64,000 nucleotides of DNA, taken from positions 90,424,914 to 90,488,913 of the forward strand of contig CM048839.1 of NCBI GenBank assembly GCA_026545765.1, read 5' to 3'. Source of the stretch: Plantago major. Taxonomy: Eukaryota > Streptophyta > Magnoliopsida > Lamiales > Plantaginaceae. The position numbers were made by a program, and so were the translations under genes. Of this stretch, positions 23,463 through 34,504 are shown in pieces (position 1 is the stretch's first letter; each line of letters begins with the position of its first letter). The notes beneath the pieces are model-generated. The model was not told the DNA's origin. It worked only from the letters and a program-made list of their open reading frames with translations, and ran no database searches.

Positions 23463-24195
23463 AAAAGTTCAGATATCTGAAGAAGATATCGAAGGAGAGA
23501 AAAGAGGAATCTGGAACGGGTATCCAGAAACCAAAGGCTAAAGGGTAAAATGGCTATTTGAAGATTTCTGAGACGGGTAGTCAGATATCTAGATCACTCA
23601 GTGAGGGGGAACACAAAAGAGAATAGTACAACTGTCTACAGTCAACTAATATTTTGAAATTTGTATTATTTCTATCTTTGTGTAAAACTGTATAAGATAG
23701 ACTCAGATACAAATAGTGTTCTCATTCACACAGAAACGTGACTCAGATAGCTAATAGCCAAAATTCATTAAATGGGCACAATTACAATTGTTGATTGTGA
23801 TCATTGCTGAATAAGCAATTGTGACCCTTGTTAAAATGGACGATTGATCTTAACGGCGGAGATTAATTCTCTGTAAATAGTGGACTGTAGAAATTCAGAC
23901 GTGGCCCACTATGCATTTAATGCCGAACAAACTTTTACCCACGCCTTACTGCAATTCACAGATACGTACATACGAAACCAATTTGTATGTATATGTTTGT
24001 TAGAATTACGTTGCTATATGTATAGGATTTTGGCAAAAGAAATCACTTTCGCCTAATCCGACATTTTGCCTTGCACAAGAATAGCAAAAACCATTCTTCA
24101 ACCTCTGCAAATCTCTGTTAGTTTTTCTGCAAAGAATCACTAATCTCTCACCCAAATCTCTTTCAGACTTTCAAACACTTGCACTATATAAAGAG
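23463..24195 (+). other. Spacer between pol and env-position gene of B
   Basis: About 730 bases without an ORF. It contains several GATATC-centred palindromes (e.g. TTCAGATATCTGAA near 23468) and GAGGGGGAACACAAAAG, also found reversed in C, suggesting a conserved function. A TATATAAA stretch lies just before the next ATG in B and C. A splice acceptor for a subgenomic mRNA might be here, which is inference. Confidence 0.55.
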
Positions 24196-27100
24196 ATGGC
24201 TCCTAAATGTTCGTCTACCCAGAAATCCCAATCTTCTACCACTGGTACTGCTGAAAAGCAAGCACCAGAATTGGTTATAGTGAACAATCGATTGGTAGGA
24301 GACTTTAATCCCGATCATTGGACTTCAAATCACTGGATGATTTGGGGTGGTGCCATGATTGAGGAGTACCTCACGGCTGCTGTTGAAAACCAAGCTGATA
24401 GGAAACTAATTCTTGACATGCTTGAAAAGGCACAAATCAAGGGTTTTCTATCGGCTCTTCCCAGTGGAGTTTCTTCACTAGACGTGTTAGAATTCTACAA
24501 CAACTCCAGGATTGTATCATATGTTTCTAAAGGCACTGTAATAGTTTCTATAAAAACTAAGGTCCAAGGAAAGGAAATCCTTTTGGACTTAACAACTTTC
24601 TATAAGTTGTTTGATCTTCAAAATCTTGGAAAGGATTTTGAAATAGACACCAAGGATGAAGATCTCCTTGAAGGTGTAAAACAGTTGTACAGTGGTGTGT
24701 GTGACATTGATAAACAAGATACACCCACTTATTTCAAGCTTGCTGACATCAGAACCAGACATCTGTTAGTGCACTGGGATGTGTTGGCATGCATTCTTCA
24801 CAGATGCTTTGATGGTCTACAAGGAGGTGCTGACCAGATAAGCCAAGAATGCTGGATGACGATGTTCTTGTTGCAACAACAAGACAAAAGGCTGGAAAAC
24901 CCTTTCAATTGGGGGCAAGTACGCCTTTATGAAGTTTGTAAAGAAGATTCAAGGCTTTGATCCTAAAATCGCTAAGGGACTTGCTGAGCCAAAGGCCACA
25001 GTGAGCTATGGTCTAAAGATATGCTACTTGCTGGAGAAGCTTGGCATTGAGCTCAGAGAGAAGGCTGACATAGCCAACAGTAACCTACTCTACAAATATG
25101 AATATATGAACTTGATGAAAAAGGTTACTGGATCTCAGAAAGGTTCCAAGAAGCGAAAGACTGAAGAGGTATCTGAGGGAAAAGTTGCAAACAAAAAGCC
25201 CAGAACTTCACGAAAGAAGTCTGCTGGCAAATCAGAAGACACACCCATTGTGGGTGTCTATTCCCAGATACCTGCTGCCACTGCTGATGAACTCATCAAT
25301 GCAGATGAACTCATCAATGCTGCAAAAGAGGTATCGACTATTGAACAAGTAGACTCAACAAGAGAAAGAGCTTTCAGGAACGCCAAGACTACTGCCGAAA
25401 GCCTTGCTGATGAACTTATCAATACTGCTAAAGAACGTAATGGTAGGTACCAAGCCCTATCTGCAAAAACCGCAGGGATTATGGACCAATCAGTTCCTAA
25501 TGCTGATGAGAGCGCTGACGATGAAGATGATGATTTAGTTATCTCTCAAGTCCTAGAGAAATCAAAAAGGGCTAAGGTTACTGAAAAAGTAACTAGTGTA
25601 GAGGTATCTGAAGAAGAACCTACACCACAGGTTGCTGAACAAGCACCTGCTTCAAAGGTTACTGAAGAAGCAACTGTGTCCAAGGTCACTGGACAAATTA
25701 CACCATCAGAGCAAGAAAGACTGAAGCATATTGAAGAAGCTCTGATGAGTGATACTTTAGTGTTGGAAGATACTGCCATTGTCTCAACACTCAAAAGTCT
25801 GTCTCAAGCACAACCACAACAGCCAGATGTGGATACTACTGAAATGGTACTTGAGTTACAGATACCAGCATCTTTCCTTGCTGAAGAAAATCCTGCAAAA
25901 GAGCAGGTTCCCCAACTCAATGAGAGGGATCAAACTGAGACATCTACTCAGAATGATCAACCAGGGGAGGCAACTGAGTTGCATACTCAGGAAAGGTCTG
26001 AAGTACCTGATACTTCCAACAAAGAAGTGGTCCAAGAACAACAAGACCTACGCATGAAAACATTACAAGTTCCAGAGACCAATCAGCCTGACATTGCTCA
26101 GGTAGATGAATGGTTTAACTCTTTACTTATGATACTTCTGTGTCTGATAAATCTTGTTATTTAATGAAATTTCTTTGTTACAGGCTGATTTAGAAACACA
26201 ACAACAAGAGGAAGCTGTAAAGCTTACCTCAGAATCTGAGAAGGAGGCTTCCATAGCCTCATCACTTAAGGAACAGGAGCCTGTCTCACAGGTAGAAAAT
26301 AATTCCTTAAGATATAACTCAGATATGTGCTTTATACACTTGACTAATAAGTGTTTGTTTCTAATAGGCTCCAACTGAGAAGAAAAATGAAGAGACTAAA
26401 AAGTCTATCTCTTCAGAGAAGAATCCAGAGACTTCCAAGGTCTCTGAGTAACAAGTATCTGAACCTTCTGCAGAGAAGGTATTTCATTAAGATATCTATA
26501 TTCTTCAAAGAACAAATCTCTGATCATTTTTCTCAAACTAACACATTCTACTTAACAGGTTCAAAAAGAAGTAGAAGTTGTTGAGGAGTTACCCACTCAA
26601 TCCTCACAACATATGGAAATTAATGAGGCATCAAGGCCTTCATTACAAGAAAAGATTCCAGAGACTGCACAAGTCTCTGAGAGACAAGTATCTGAGCCTC
26701 CAACGGAGGTAATTGACCTCTCAGATATCTGATTTGTCAATAAAATTTTTCTTGATAAAATTTCCTAAGTGTTATGTTTCTAATTTCAGGTTCAAGCAGA
26801 AAGAAAGGTTGATGAGGACCAGACTTCCAAGTCCCCACCTCACAACAAGATATCTGAGGAACCCCCTACCTCAGTAGTACAAGTCTCTAAGCCTGATGCA
26901 TTAATTCAGGTAACTCAGAAACCTAACTACACAAATACTCAGATATCTACACAAGTTTTGAATCTAACTCAAAACTCTTTCTTTCAGGCTCAAACAAGTG
27001 TGCCAAAGGTTTCTGCATTCTCAACAGAAGACCTGCTTACATTCTTCAAGAACCACACACTCAAGAAACATCTCAAGTGTTTCAGAAAGTGGCAAAAGCT

Positions 27101-27863
27101 CAGAAGCTCAGATCTAACTGAATTAACAAAGGTGACTGATCACCAATTAAGAAGAGTCAGAGCTTTTGACTTGGAGAATTATGTCCATGCTATGTTCCCA
27201 ACAGAGCAGTACTCTTTTGCTACTCTGATGCATAAGGACTTTATCAAAGAAGCTGCACACAAGCTCATAGAAGCTTTTGAGAAAGCAGATGGTCAGACCA
27301 GAATGCAGATGGCATTCAAGCCTACTTTGCCCCAGACTCTACAGTACATACCCTCTGAACAAGAAGAAGTTAATGGGCAAACGGTCACTATTCCATAAGT
27401 GATCAACCTGGTCTCTGAAGATGAAGAAGAGAACGAGACTGGTGAGAATGACTATGAAGATTCTCCTTCTGACCATCACAAGGATGAGGATGATAAGAAG
27501 GATGATGATGATGCCCCTCCACCAGGGACAAGAGGGATTACACAACATCACTGGAACAGGCACAATGCCAAGACTTTTTGTGGAACCCTATGAGTCCTTC
27601 TACATGGATGAAGAACAATACAAGGGTGACATCAAATATCTGAGGATCATATATGATTATTTCAAGCTATCAGATATCAAGATTGTGCATGCCTGGATAT
27701 GGGGAAAGTATCTATGGGTCAAGCATTTTGTCAAGAAAAATCCTACCAAAACCTACAAAGAAGTCTGTGGATTTGCCAGAGACACAGAGATGATTGTCAG
27801 AACTCTTCTCTATGACTACTCTGATGATATAAGAAGGTTTGGTGATAGGAAATTTGCAGATTG
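24196..27863 (+). pseudogene. Env-position gene of B: six exons, five small phase-0 introns
   Basis: Exon 1 (24196-26101) starts MAPKCSSTQKSQSSTT and contains LVGDFNPDHWTSNHWMIWGG, DVLEFYNN and LTTFYKLFDLQNLG, a pattern like the plant Transposase_32/env-like domain. A hydrophilic, Glu/Ser/Thr-rich tail follows. Exons 2-5 are 36, 37, 50 and 40 codons. Exon 6 (26988 on) has WQKLRSSDLTELTK and, after an acidic tract, EPYESFYMDEEQYKGDIKYL. No signal peptide or membrane helix was seen, so env is a positional label only. Breaks: a frameshift at about 24912, TAA in exon 3, TAA near 27396 and a shift near 27565. Compared with C, a ~1.8-kb coiled-coil-rich part of exon 6 is deleted. Confidence 0.8.
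26102..26987 (+). other. Intron cluster in env-position gene of B
   Basis: Five introns: 26102-26183 (82 bp), 26292-26367 (76), 26479-26558 (80), 26709-26789 (81) and 26910-26987 (78). Each begins GTA, ends in a T-rich tract with CAG or TAG, and lies between complete codons (phase 0). Exons between them are 108, 111, 150 and 120 bases, all multiples of three. Removing the introns leaves one frame apart from a single TAA in exon 3. Confidence 0.85.
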
Positions 27864-28237
27864 ATCCATGGAACTGTTTTAAAGACTTGAAGATTTTGAA
27901 GACTTGAAGACTAGTTTGTTAGGATGTTCACTTGGAGCTTGGTTACTTCTGTTGTCTTAATTTACTATGTAATTTTTTTTATCTTGTTGACGGTACCTTA
28001 TTGTTGTTTTATCTTGTAAAAGTTATCTGAACTTTCATCGGAACATATCTGATGAACCTACTCTCAGATATCAATCTATAAAAGATAACTTGTCAGCAAA
28101 GATCACACCTTGTGATTTGGTTGATGTTTACTTTCTGCACTTAATTATATGAATTGAAAGATTATAAGAAATGATTAAGTGATGGATTGTTTCCTCATCC
28201 AGATTTGTAATAGGTCAGATAGTCATCGTTGACTGAT

Positions 28238-28253
28238 CAAAATGGGGGAAATT
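28238..28253 (+). promoter_or_regulatory. Polypurine tract of B
   Basis: AAAATGGGGGAAATT immediately before the 3' LTR, the expected primer for second-strand synthesis. Element C has the equivalent AAAAAAGGGGGAAATT. Confidence 0.9.
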
Positions 28254-29909
28254 TGTTAGGAATATATGTTTAGATTTTGATCAGCAACCTAATGACTTAT
28301 CTTAGCTCAGAAAGGTGGTTAGTACTCTTGGTTCACTTGAACACTGTAAAAGAGGAAACTCACTAAGTATGATAGTCTAGAAAATCTTATATAGGATGTT
28401 AGGTCTCTGAATGTAATTTTTATTCCTCTAAAGAAGACCAAGAAGAAGGCATCCAACAAGAAAAGTTCAACGGATTTGAAGATATGAAGACTACACAAGA
28501 TTGCTGAAGATAAGGGTTTTCAGATACCTTTGACCAGATATCTTGAAGACACAAGCGTTTTTAAATAAATAGTATTGCAAAAGATATCTGAGAAATCAAA
28601 GGTTTCTGAAATGAGGAAAGTGCCCACAGATATCTACATTCAGATACCTTGGACATAAACTATGTTTCTGAAAAGAAATATATTATAACAAGTTGTTTCA
28701 ACAAGTGGTATCTGGAGTTGTGATAATCTCTGGAAAAGGACGTGCAAAGCATCAGAGAACTCTGATAGTATAAGATCTCTGATACCATGCATAGTTCCGT
28801 TGGCACTACAGGACAAAGTATAGTACAATGCATTAAATGCGCAGACAAAAATGTCTGAACAAAAATGGTAGCTTCTGAAGAAGAAGACAAACGTACTACA
28901 GTACTATACTCAGATATCAATAGTTTGAATTTGATTTAAGCCTAACGGATACTATTCAAACGGCACTCAAATTCATCTATAAATATCAACACTTAGACTG
29001 CTTGAGAACACACACAGAACTTACACCTTAGAACTCTCACACAAGCTATCTCAAGCACACTACTTACCTTCAAGCTTTCTATTGCAACCAAAGCTCTTGA
29101 TTCTAAGTAGCACAAAAGTTCTAAGTGTCCTGATCCTTAACAAGTATTGCTATTTGTGAAAGAGTTGAATTAAGATTTGATATCTGAGATTCATTCTCTT
29201 GAACATTTATCATAGACTTGGGTCAGTAAAGAATAAGATACCATACATTGCAAAGTGTATTAAGTATACTTGATTCTCAGAGCTATCTGTATAACTGAAC
29301 AAGTTAATAAAGAAGCTCACCTGATAAACTACCTTAACCAACACCTTAATTGGTGTGGAGTACAGGAAGTACTTAGTTTGGGAAACTAAGGAACAACTCC
29401 AGGAAAGAGGTTTCGGAGTACAGGAAGTACTTAGTTTGGGAAACTAAGGAACAACTCCAGGAAAGAGGTTTCTGAGTACAGGAAGTACTTGGCTGTGAAA
29501 GTCGGGGAATAACTCAGGGGGAACATTTGGTTGGGAACCTAGTGTGATTAGGAATCGAGAGAAGATACTTGTAAGGTTACCTCAATTATCTGTCTTAGTG
29601 GATTCTAGGTCTGAGAAAGGCCGAAGTGGATTAGTTGAAGGATTACGCCACCTTCAGATACCACTATAAAAAGACTTGTGCTATTTACTTTCTGCATATT
29701 ATTACTTGCTTTATTTACCTTGCAAAGTATTTACACCTATCTTATTGAGCACGTGCACTTATCACAGAAAAGTCTTCCGCTCTCTGAAAATAAGTATCAG
29801 ATATCTTCACAGATATTTGAGAAACCGTGTTTCTCGATAAAAGTTTTAAAAGACTATTCACCCCCCCCCCCCCTCCTAGTCTTTTACTTTGCCGTTATCC
29901 GCACCAACA
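28254..29909 (+). repeat. 3' LTR of B (complete, 1656 bp)
   Basis: Begins TGTTAGGAATATATG and ends CCGCACCAACA. It includes a TATA-like CTATAAATATC, a set of ~60-bp tandem repeats (GAGTACAGGAAGTACTTAG..., three copies at about 29355-29520) and a run of 13 C at 29861-29873. Confidence 0.93.
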
Positions 29910-29914
29910 TTTAT

Positions 29915-32041
29915 TGACAGCATGTCATATTTATAATAGGGTGCCTTTTAAGAGGTTAAGTGCTTCACCTTATGAACTTTGGAATAATGGAAGGAAACCA
30001 AACTTTGAGTTATTTTTAAGTGTGGAGGTGTGTCGCTTTTTATAAAGTAACAGATCCTCATAAAACCAAGTTAGGTCCAAGGGGTATCAAAAGTGTGTTT
30101 GTTGGCTATGCACAAAATTCTAAAGCATATAGATTATTAAATATGGAATCTTATGTAATTGTAGAATCTATACATGTTGAATTCTTTGAAGATAGGTTCT
30201 TGCATAGTACGTTAGAGCCTGAAATTAAAGAAAAACCTCTAGAAACAACACAAACTGGTGTAGAAACATCACAAACTTGTGTTGATGTGGGGGTTGGTGT
30301 GAAATCAAAACTAGTTAGTGAACCAAGTGAATTACGAAGAAGCAAACGTGCTAGAAAGGTAAAACACTTGAGTCCTGACTTTGGTTCTCCCGATTCTATT
30401 ACTTTCTTGATTGAAGCTAATAGAGAAAATGTACTTAATTCTATACCCATGGTTCTAAACGTTGATAGTGATCCTAAAACCTTTCAAGAAGCTATGACTT
30501 CTAGAGATGCTGCTTTTTGGCAAGAAGCAATAAATGATGAAATGGACTCGATAATGTCCAACGACACATGAGTTTTAGTAGATCTTCCACCCGGTTCTAA
30601 GCCAATTGGGTGCAAATGGGTGTTTAGAAAGAAGTACGGAGCCGATGGTTCATTAAAAACTTTCAAAGAAAGATTAGTTGCTAAAGGTTTTACCCAAAGA
30701 GAGGGTATAGATTATTTCGATACTTATTCTCCTGTTGCAAGAATAACATCTATCGGAGTTTTATTTGCACTAGCTTCAATATACAATTTGCATGTCCATC
30801 AAATGGACGTTAAAACGGCCTTCTTGAATGGAGATTTATCTGAAGAAGTGTATATGGAACAACCCGAGGGGTTTGTACATCCGGAAAATGAAGCTAAAGT
30901 GTGCAAATTGGTTAAATCCTTATATGGATTAAAGCAAGCTCCAAAGCAATGGCATAAGAAAATTGATTTGGCAATCTTAGCTAATGGTTTCAAGCACAAT
31001 GATGTTGATAAATGTGTTTATTGCAAGATAACCAATGAATATGGAGTAATTCTATGTCTCTATGTCGATGACATGATAATAGTCAGTACCAACATGAAAG
31101 GTATTGAAGAAACCAAAAAGTATCTAGCTTTTGTGTTTAAGATGAAGGATTTAAATGAAGTATATACAATTTTGGGAATTAAAGTTGAGAGGCATGAAAA
31201 AGGCTATGCCTTGAATCAAACTCATTATATTGATAAATTACTTGATAAATTCAAGTATCTTGATATAAAAGAGTGTAATACTCCAATTGATGCTAACATG
31301 AAGCTTCAAGAAAATAGTGGGCGCGTCGTGGCTCAACTAGAATATGCTAGCGCGATTGGAAGTCTTATGTATGCCACACATTGTACAAGGCCAGATATAG
31401 CCTTTGCGGTTAATACATTGTCGAGATTTACTGCCAAGCCTAGCACACACCATTGGGTCGCAATTGTGAGAATTTTGGGTTATCTTAAAGAGACAAGAAA
31501 CTTGAAACTTGTTTATAATGATTATCCAAATATGCTAGAAGGGTATTGCGATGCAAGTTGGATGCCAAGTACAACTGGATGTAAATCTACTTCAGGGTGG
31601 ATATTTTCATTAGGTGGTGGGGCTATAAGTTGGGCATCTAAGAAACAAACTTGCATTTCACATTCAACCATGGAAGCAGAGTTCATAGCCCTTGCTGCGG
31701 CAGGCAAAGAGGCAGAATGGAAAAGAGATTTATTATTAGATATTGAGTTGTGGCCACAACCGATGTCTGCCATATCTTTGTACTGCGACAACCAAGCCAC
31801 AATGTCTAGAGCATTTAGTGATGTCTATAACGGAAAATCTAGACATTTGCGGCTGAGACACACATATGTGAGAGAATTGATAATGAATGGAGTGATCACT
31901 ATAATATATGTGAAGTCTGGAGAGAATTTAGCAGATCCTCTCACTAAGTCACTTGTGAGAGACTTGGTAAAGCATACCGCGAATGGTATGGGACTTAAAT
32001 TAGATTTAAGCACCGGTAATGGAAACCCAACTTTTAATTAG
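29915..32041 (+). pseudogene. pol of Copia A, second half (integrase end, reverse transcriptase, RNase H)
   Basis: Resumes with LTACHIYNRVPFKRLSASPY, completing the integrase cut at 16752. A frameshift lies near 30020. A TGA at 30569, where a Trp codon is expected, precedes a long open RT/RNase H frame. That frame has [33 protein letters not shown], active site LYVDDMIIVS, and RNase H motifs GYCDASWMPS, STMEAEFIAL and YCDNQAT. The last 480 codons are intact, so this half decayed little. Confidence 0.93.
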
Positions 32042-32621
32042 TAACAACTAATTTTAAAAGTTCAATGGGTAACAATTAACAAGTTACCGTTGTGTGTTTG
32101 ATAGTACTAGTAATGTCTCATAACATTTTTCTATAAGACTAGTACTGACAATTGCATACATGTTATTACATGTGAGGATAGGCTTGTGCTTTTAATGAAG
32201 TCTATATAATTTTGTATGTCATTAGCAGTTGGGACAAAGTAGAGACTTCACCTAGTGGACATAGAAGTGGTGCCGCTTCTGTAGGATAATGTGTTATTGA
32301 TGTGTACTCGGAGATTTTGATTTCATTGTAGAGACTGTAATCCCCAAATACAATCAAAATATAAAATTTATAATTGCCAGAAGCTCACTAACACACAGTT
32401 TATAGCGGTAAGTTAACTCGAGATGTAGTTCTCTCGGGAATAATGCTCGATTGAAATAGAATATTAAATGGTTGATTTTTAATAAAAAGTAAATAACATA
32501 TTTTTGGTATTTTTGAATAAGTAAAATAAACACGTAAGCAGGAAAGTAATTTTAATAAGAATTGACGAACTAAGAACTTATAGAGAAAAGCATGTAAGCG
32601 TTAACCTTCACTTTGATAACC
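32042..32621 (+). other. 3' untranslated region of A, up to insertion of C
   Basis: Non-coding, containing motifs such as GGTTCAATGGGTAACAA-like and GACTTCACCTAGTGGACAT, which are usual in the 3' UTR of related Copia elements (from memory, not checked). It is interrupted at GGTTT by element C. Confidence 0.6.
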
Positions 32622-32626
32622 GGTTT

Positions 32627-34144
32627 TGTTAGTCCAGATAACGGCAAAGTAAAAGACTGGGGGGGGGGGGGGGGGGTGAATAGTCTTTTCAAACTTTTGT
32701 CGATAAAACAGTTTCTCAGAAAGTTGGGTAACTTTTTGATACTTATAATCATAATAGCGGAAGTCTTTCTGATAAGTGCACGTGCTCAGCAACCTAGTAA
32801 AGTGTGTAAATTTCTTTGCAAGTAAGTAAAAGGCAGAAAGTAAGTGCAGAAAGTAAACAAAATAGCTTTATAGTGGTATCTGAAGGTGGCGTAATCCTTT
32901 AACTAATCCATGTCGGCCTTTCTCAGACCTAGAATCCACTAAGACAGATAAATGAGTTCACCTTACAAATATCTTCTCTCGATTCCTAAAAACACTAGGT
33001 TCCCAACCAAGTGTTCCCCCTGAGTTCTTCCCCGGCTTTCCCAGCCAAGTACTTCCTCTACTCAGAATTCCCTGAGTTATTCCCCGGCTTTCCCAGCCAA
33101 GTACTTCCTTTACTCAGAACCTTTCTTGGAGTTATTCCTTAGTTTGCCAACCTAAGTACTTCCTCTACTCCACGCCTTTTCTGCTGTTGGTTTAGAAGAG
33201 TTTGTCAGATTGGTAGATTAATAACTTCCACAGTTATGTAATACTACCTTCTGGAACAAGAGTCACTTAACACACTTGGACAGTGTGTGGTGATATGTTC
33301 TTTTCTAACCCAAGTCTATGTTCTTCGTTCAGGAGAATGAATATCTTAGCAAGTCGCAATAGTGCTTCAATTCAACTCCTTCACAACAAATATAGCTTGT
33401 TAAGGATCAGGACACTTAGAACTTTCGTGCTACTTAGAATCAAGAGCTTGGTCGCAACTGTAAGCTTTGAGTAAGTAGAGAAGGCTTGTATGCTTGAGTG
33501 TAGGATATGAAATTTAGTCATTCAGGTGTGTGTTTTCAAGCATTCTAAGTGGTGATATTTATAGGTGAAAATCAAGCCGTTTGAATTACTATCTGTTAGG
33601 CTATTGAGATTCAAACTACAAATAATTCGTTGATAGTACTACAGAACTTTTGTCTCTTTGTTCAGAGATAAAGCTTTTGGTCAGCGAGTTCTGCATTGGC
33701 ATTAAATGCACTGTACTATCTTTTGTCCTGTTGTGCCAATGGAACTATGCACGCTGTCTGAAGCTGTGCACGTCGCTATCAGAAACTCCAAGCCTTTCAG
33801 AAACTAAGGAAAACATCGTTTCTTCCAGAAACATTATTTTCACTAAGTTATCTTTTGCATATGGTTTCTGAGGCACAATTCCTTAGTCTTCGGTAATCTT
33901 GTGCAGTCTTCATATCTTCAGATAGTTGAGCTCTTTCTGCTGGATGCCTTCTTCTTGGTCTTCTTCAAAGATATAAAATTACATTCAGAGACCTAACATC
34001 CTATACAAGATTTACTAGACTAATCATACTAAGTATACTTCCTCTTTTACAATGTTCAAGTGAACCAAGAGTACTAGATACCTTTCTGAACTAAGATAAG
34101 TCATTATGGTGTACTGATCAAAACTAAACGGATATTTCCAAACA
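32627..34144 (-). repeat. 3' LTR of C
   Basis: Minus-strand start TGTTTGGAAATATCC, end GGACTAACA. It holds 18 G (plus strand) at 32659-32676, a TATA-like CCTATAAATATCACC, and degenerate CCAGCCAAGTACTTCC repeats at about 33000-33170 like those in B. Confidence 0.93.
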
Positions 34145-34160
34145 AATTTCCCCCTTTTTT
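34145..34160 (-). promoter_or_regulatory. Polypurine tract of C
   Basis: Reads AAAAAAGGGGGAAATT on the minus strand, next to the 3' LTR. Confidence 0.9.
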
Positions 34161-34504
34161 ATCAGTCACCTATGACTACTTTTAAAAACCTACTACAACT
34201 TGGATGAGGAAACAATCCACCACTTAAAGATTTCTTATGATTTATCATTCTTTTATTTAAGTGCAGAAAGTAAGACATCAACCAAATCACAAGGTGTGAT
34301 ATTTGCTGACAAGTTATCTTTTCATTAGAGAGTATCTGAGAGTAGGTTCATCAGATATCAATTACAAAGTAAGTGTAGATAACTTTTACAAGATAATTAA
34401 ACAGTAAGTACAATCAGCAAAAATCAAAAGATTACAGAGCTTAGTAGGACAACAGGAAATTCCAAGTTCCAAGTGAACATCCTAACTAGCTGGCCTTCAA
34501 GTCT

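Larger units (their letters stand above)
16753..29909 (+). mobile_element. Sirevirus-like Copia retrotransposon B with env-position gene
   Basis: Flanked by TTTAT (16748-16752 and 29910-29914). Order: truncated 5' LTR, long gag, pol (PR-INT-RT-RH), spacer, intron-bearing env-position gene, polypurine tract, complete 1656-bp 3' LTR. Length above 13 kb, long LTRs and the extra gene after pol fit the SIRE/Maximus lineage. It inserted into the integrase region of A. Every ORF has at least one stop or shift. Confidence 0.93.

Noticed and set aside
24160..24200. TATATAAA as an internal promoter for the env-position gene
   Set aside because: It is only about 10 bases before the ATG in B, too close for a TATA box driving that start; noted only as conserved sequence.
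29678..30045. Separate small ORFs at the B/A junction
   Set aside because: They are LTR sequence of B and the resumed integrase of A, not genes.
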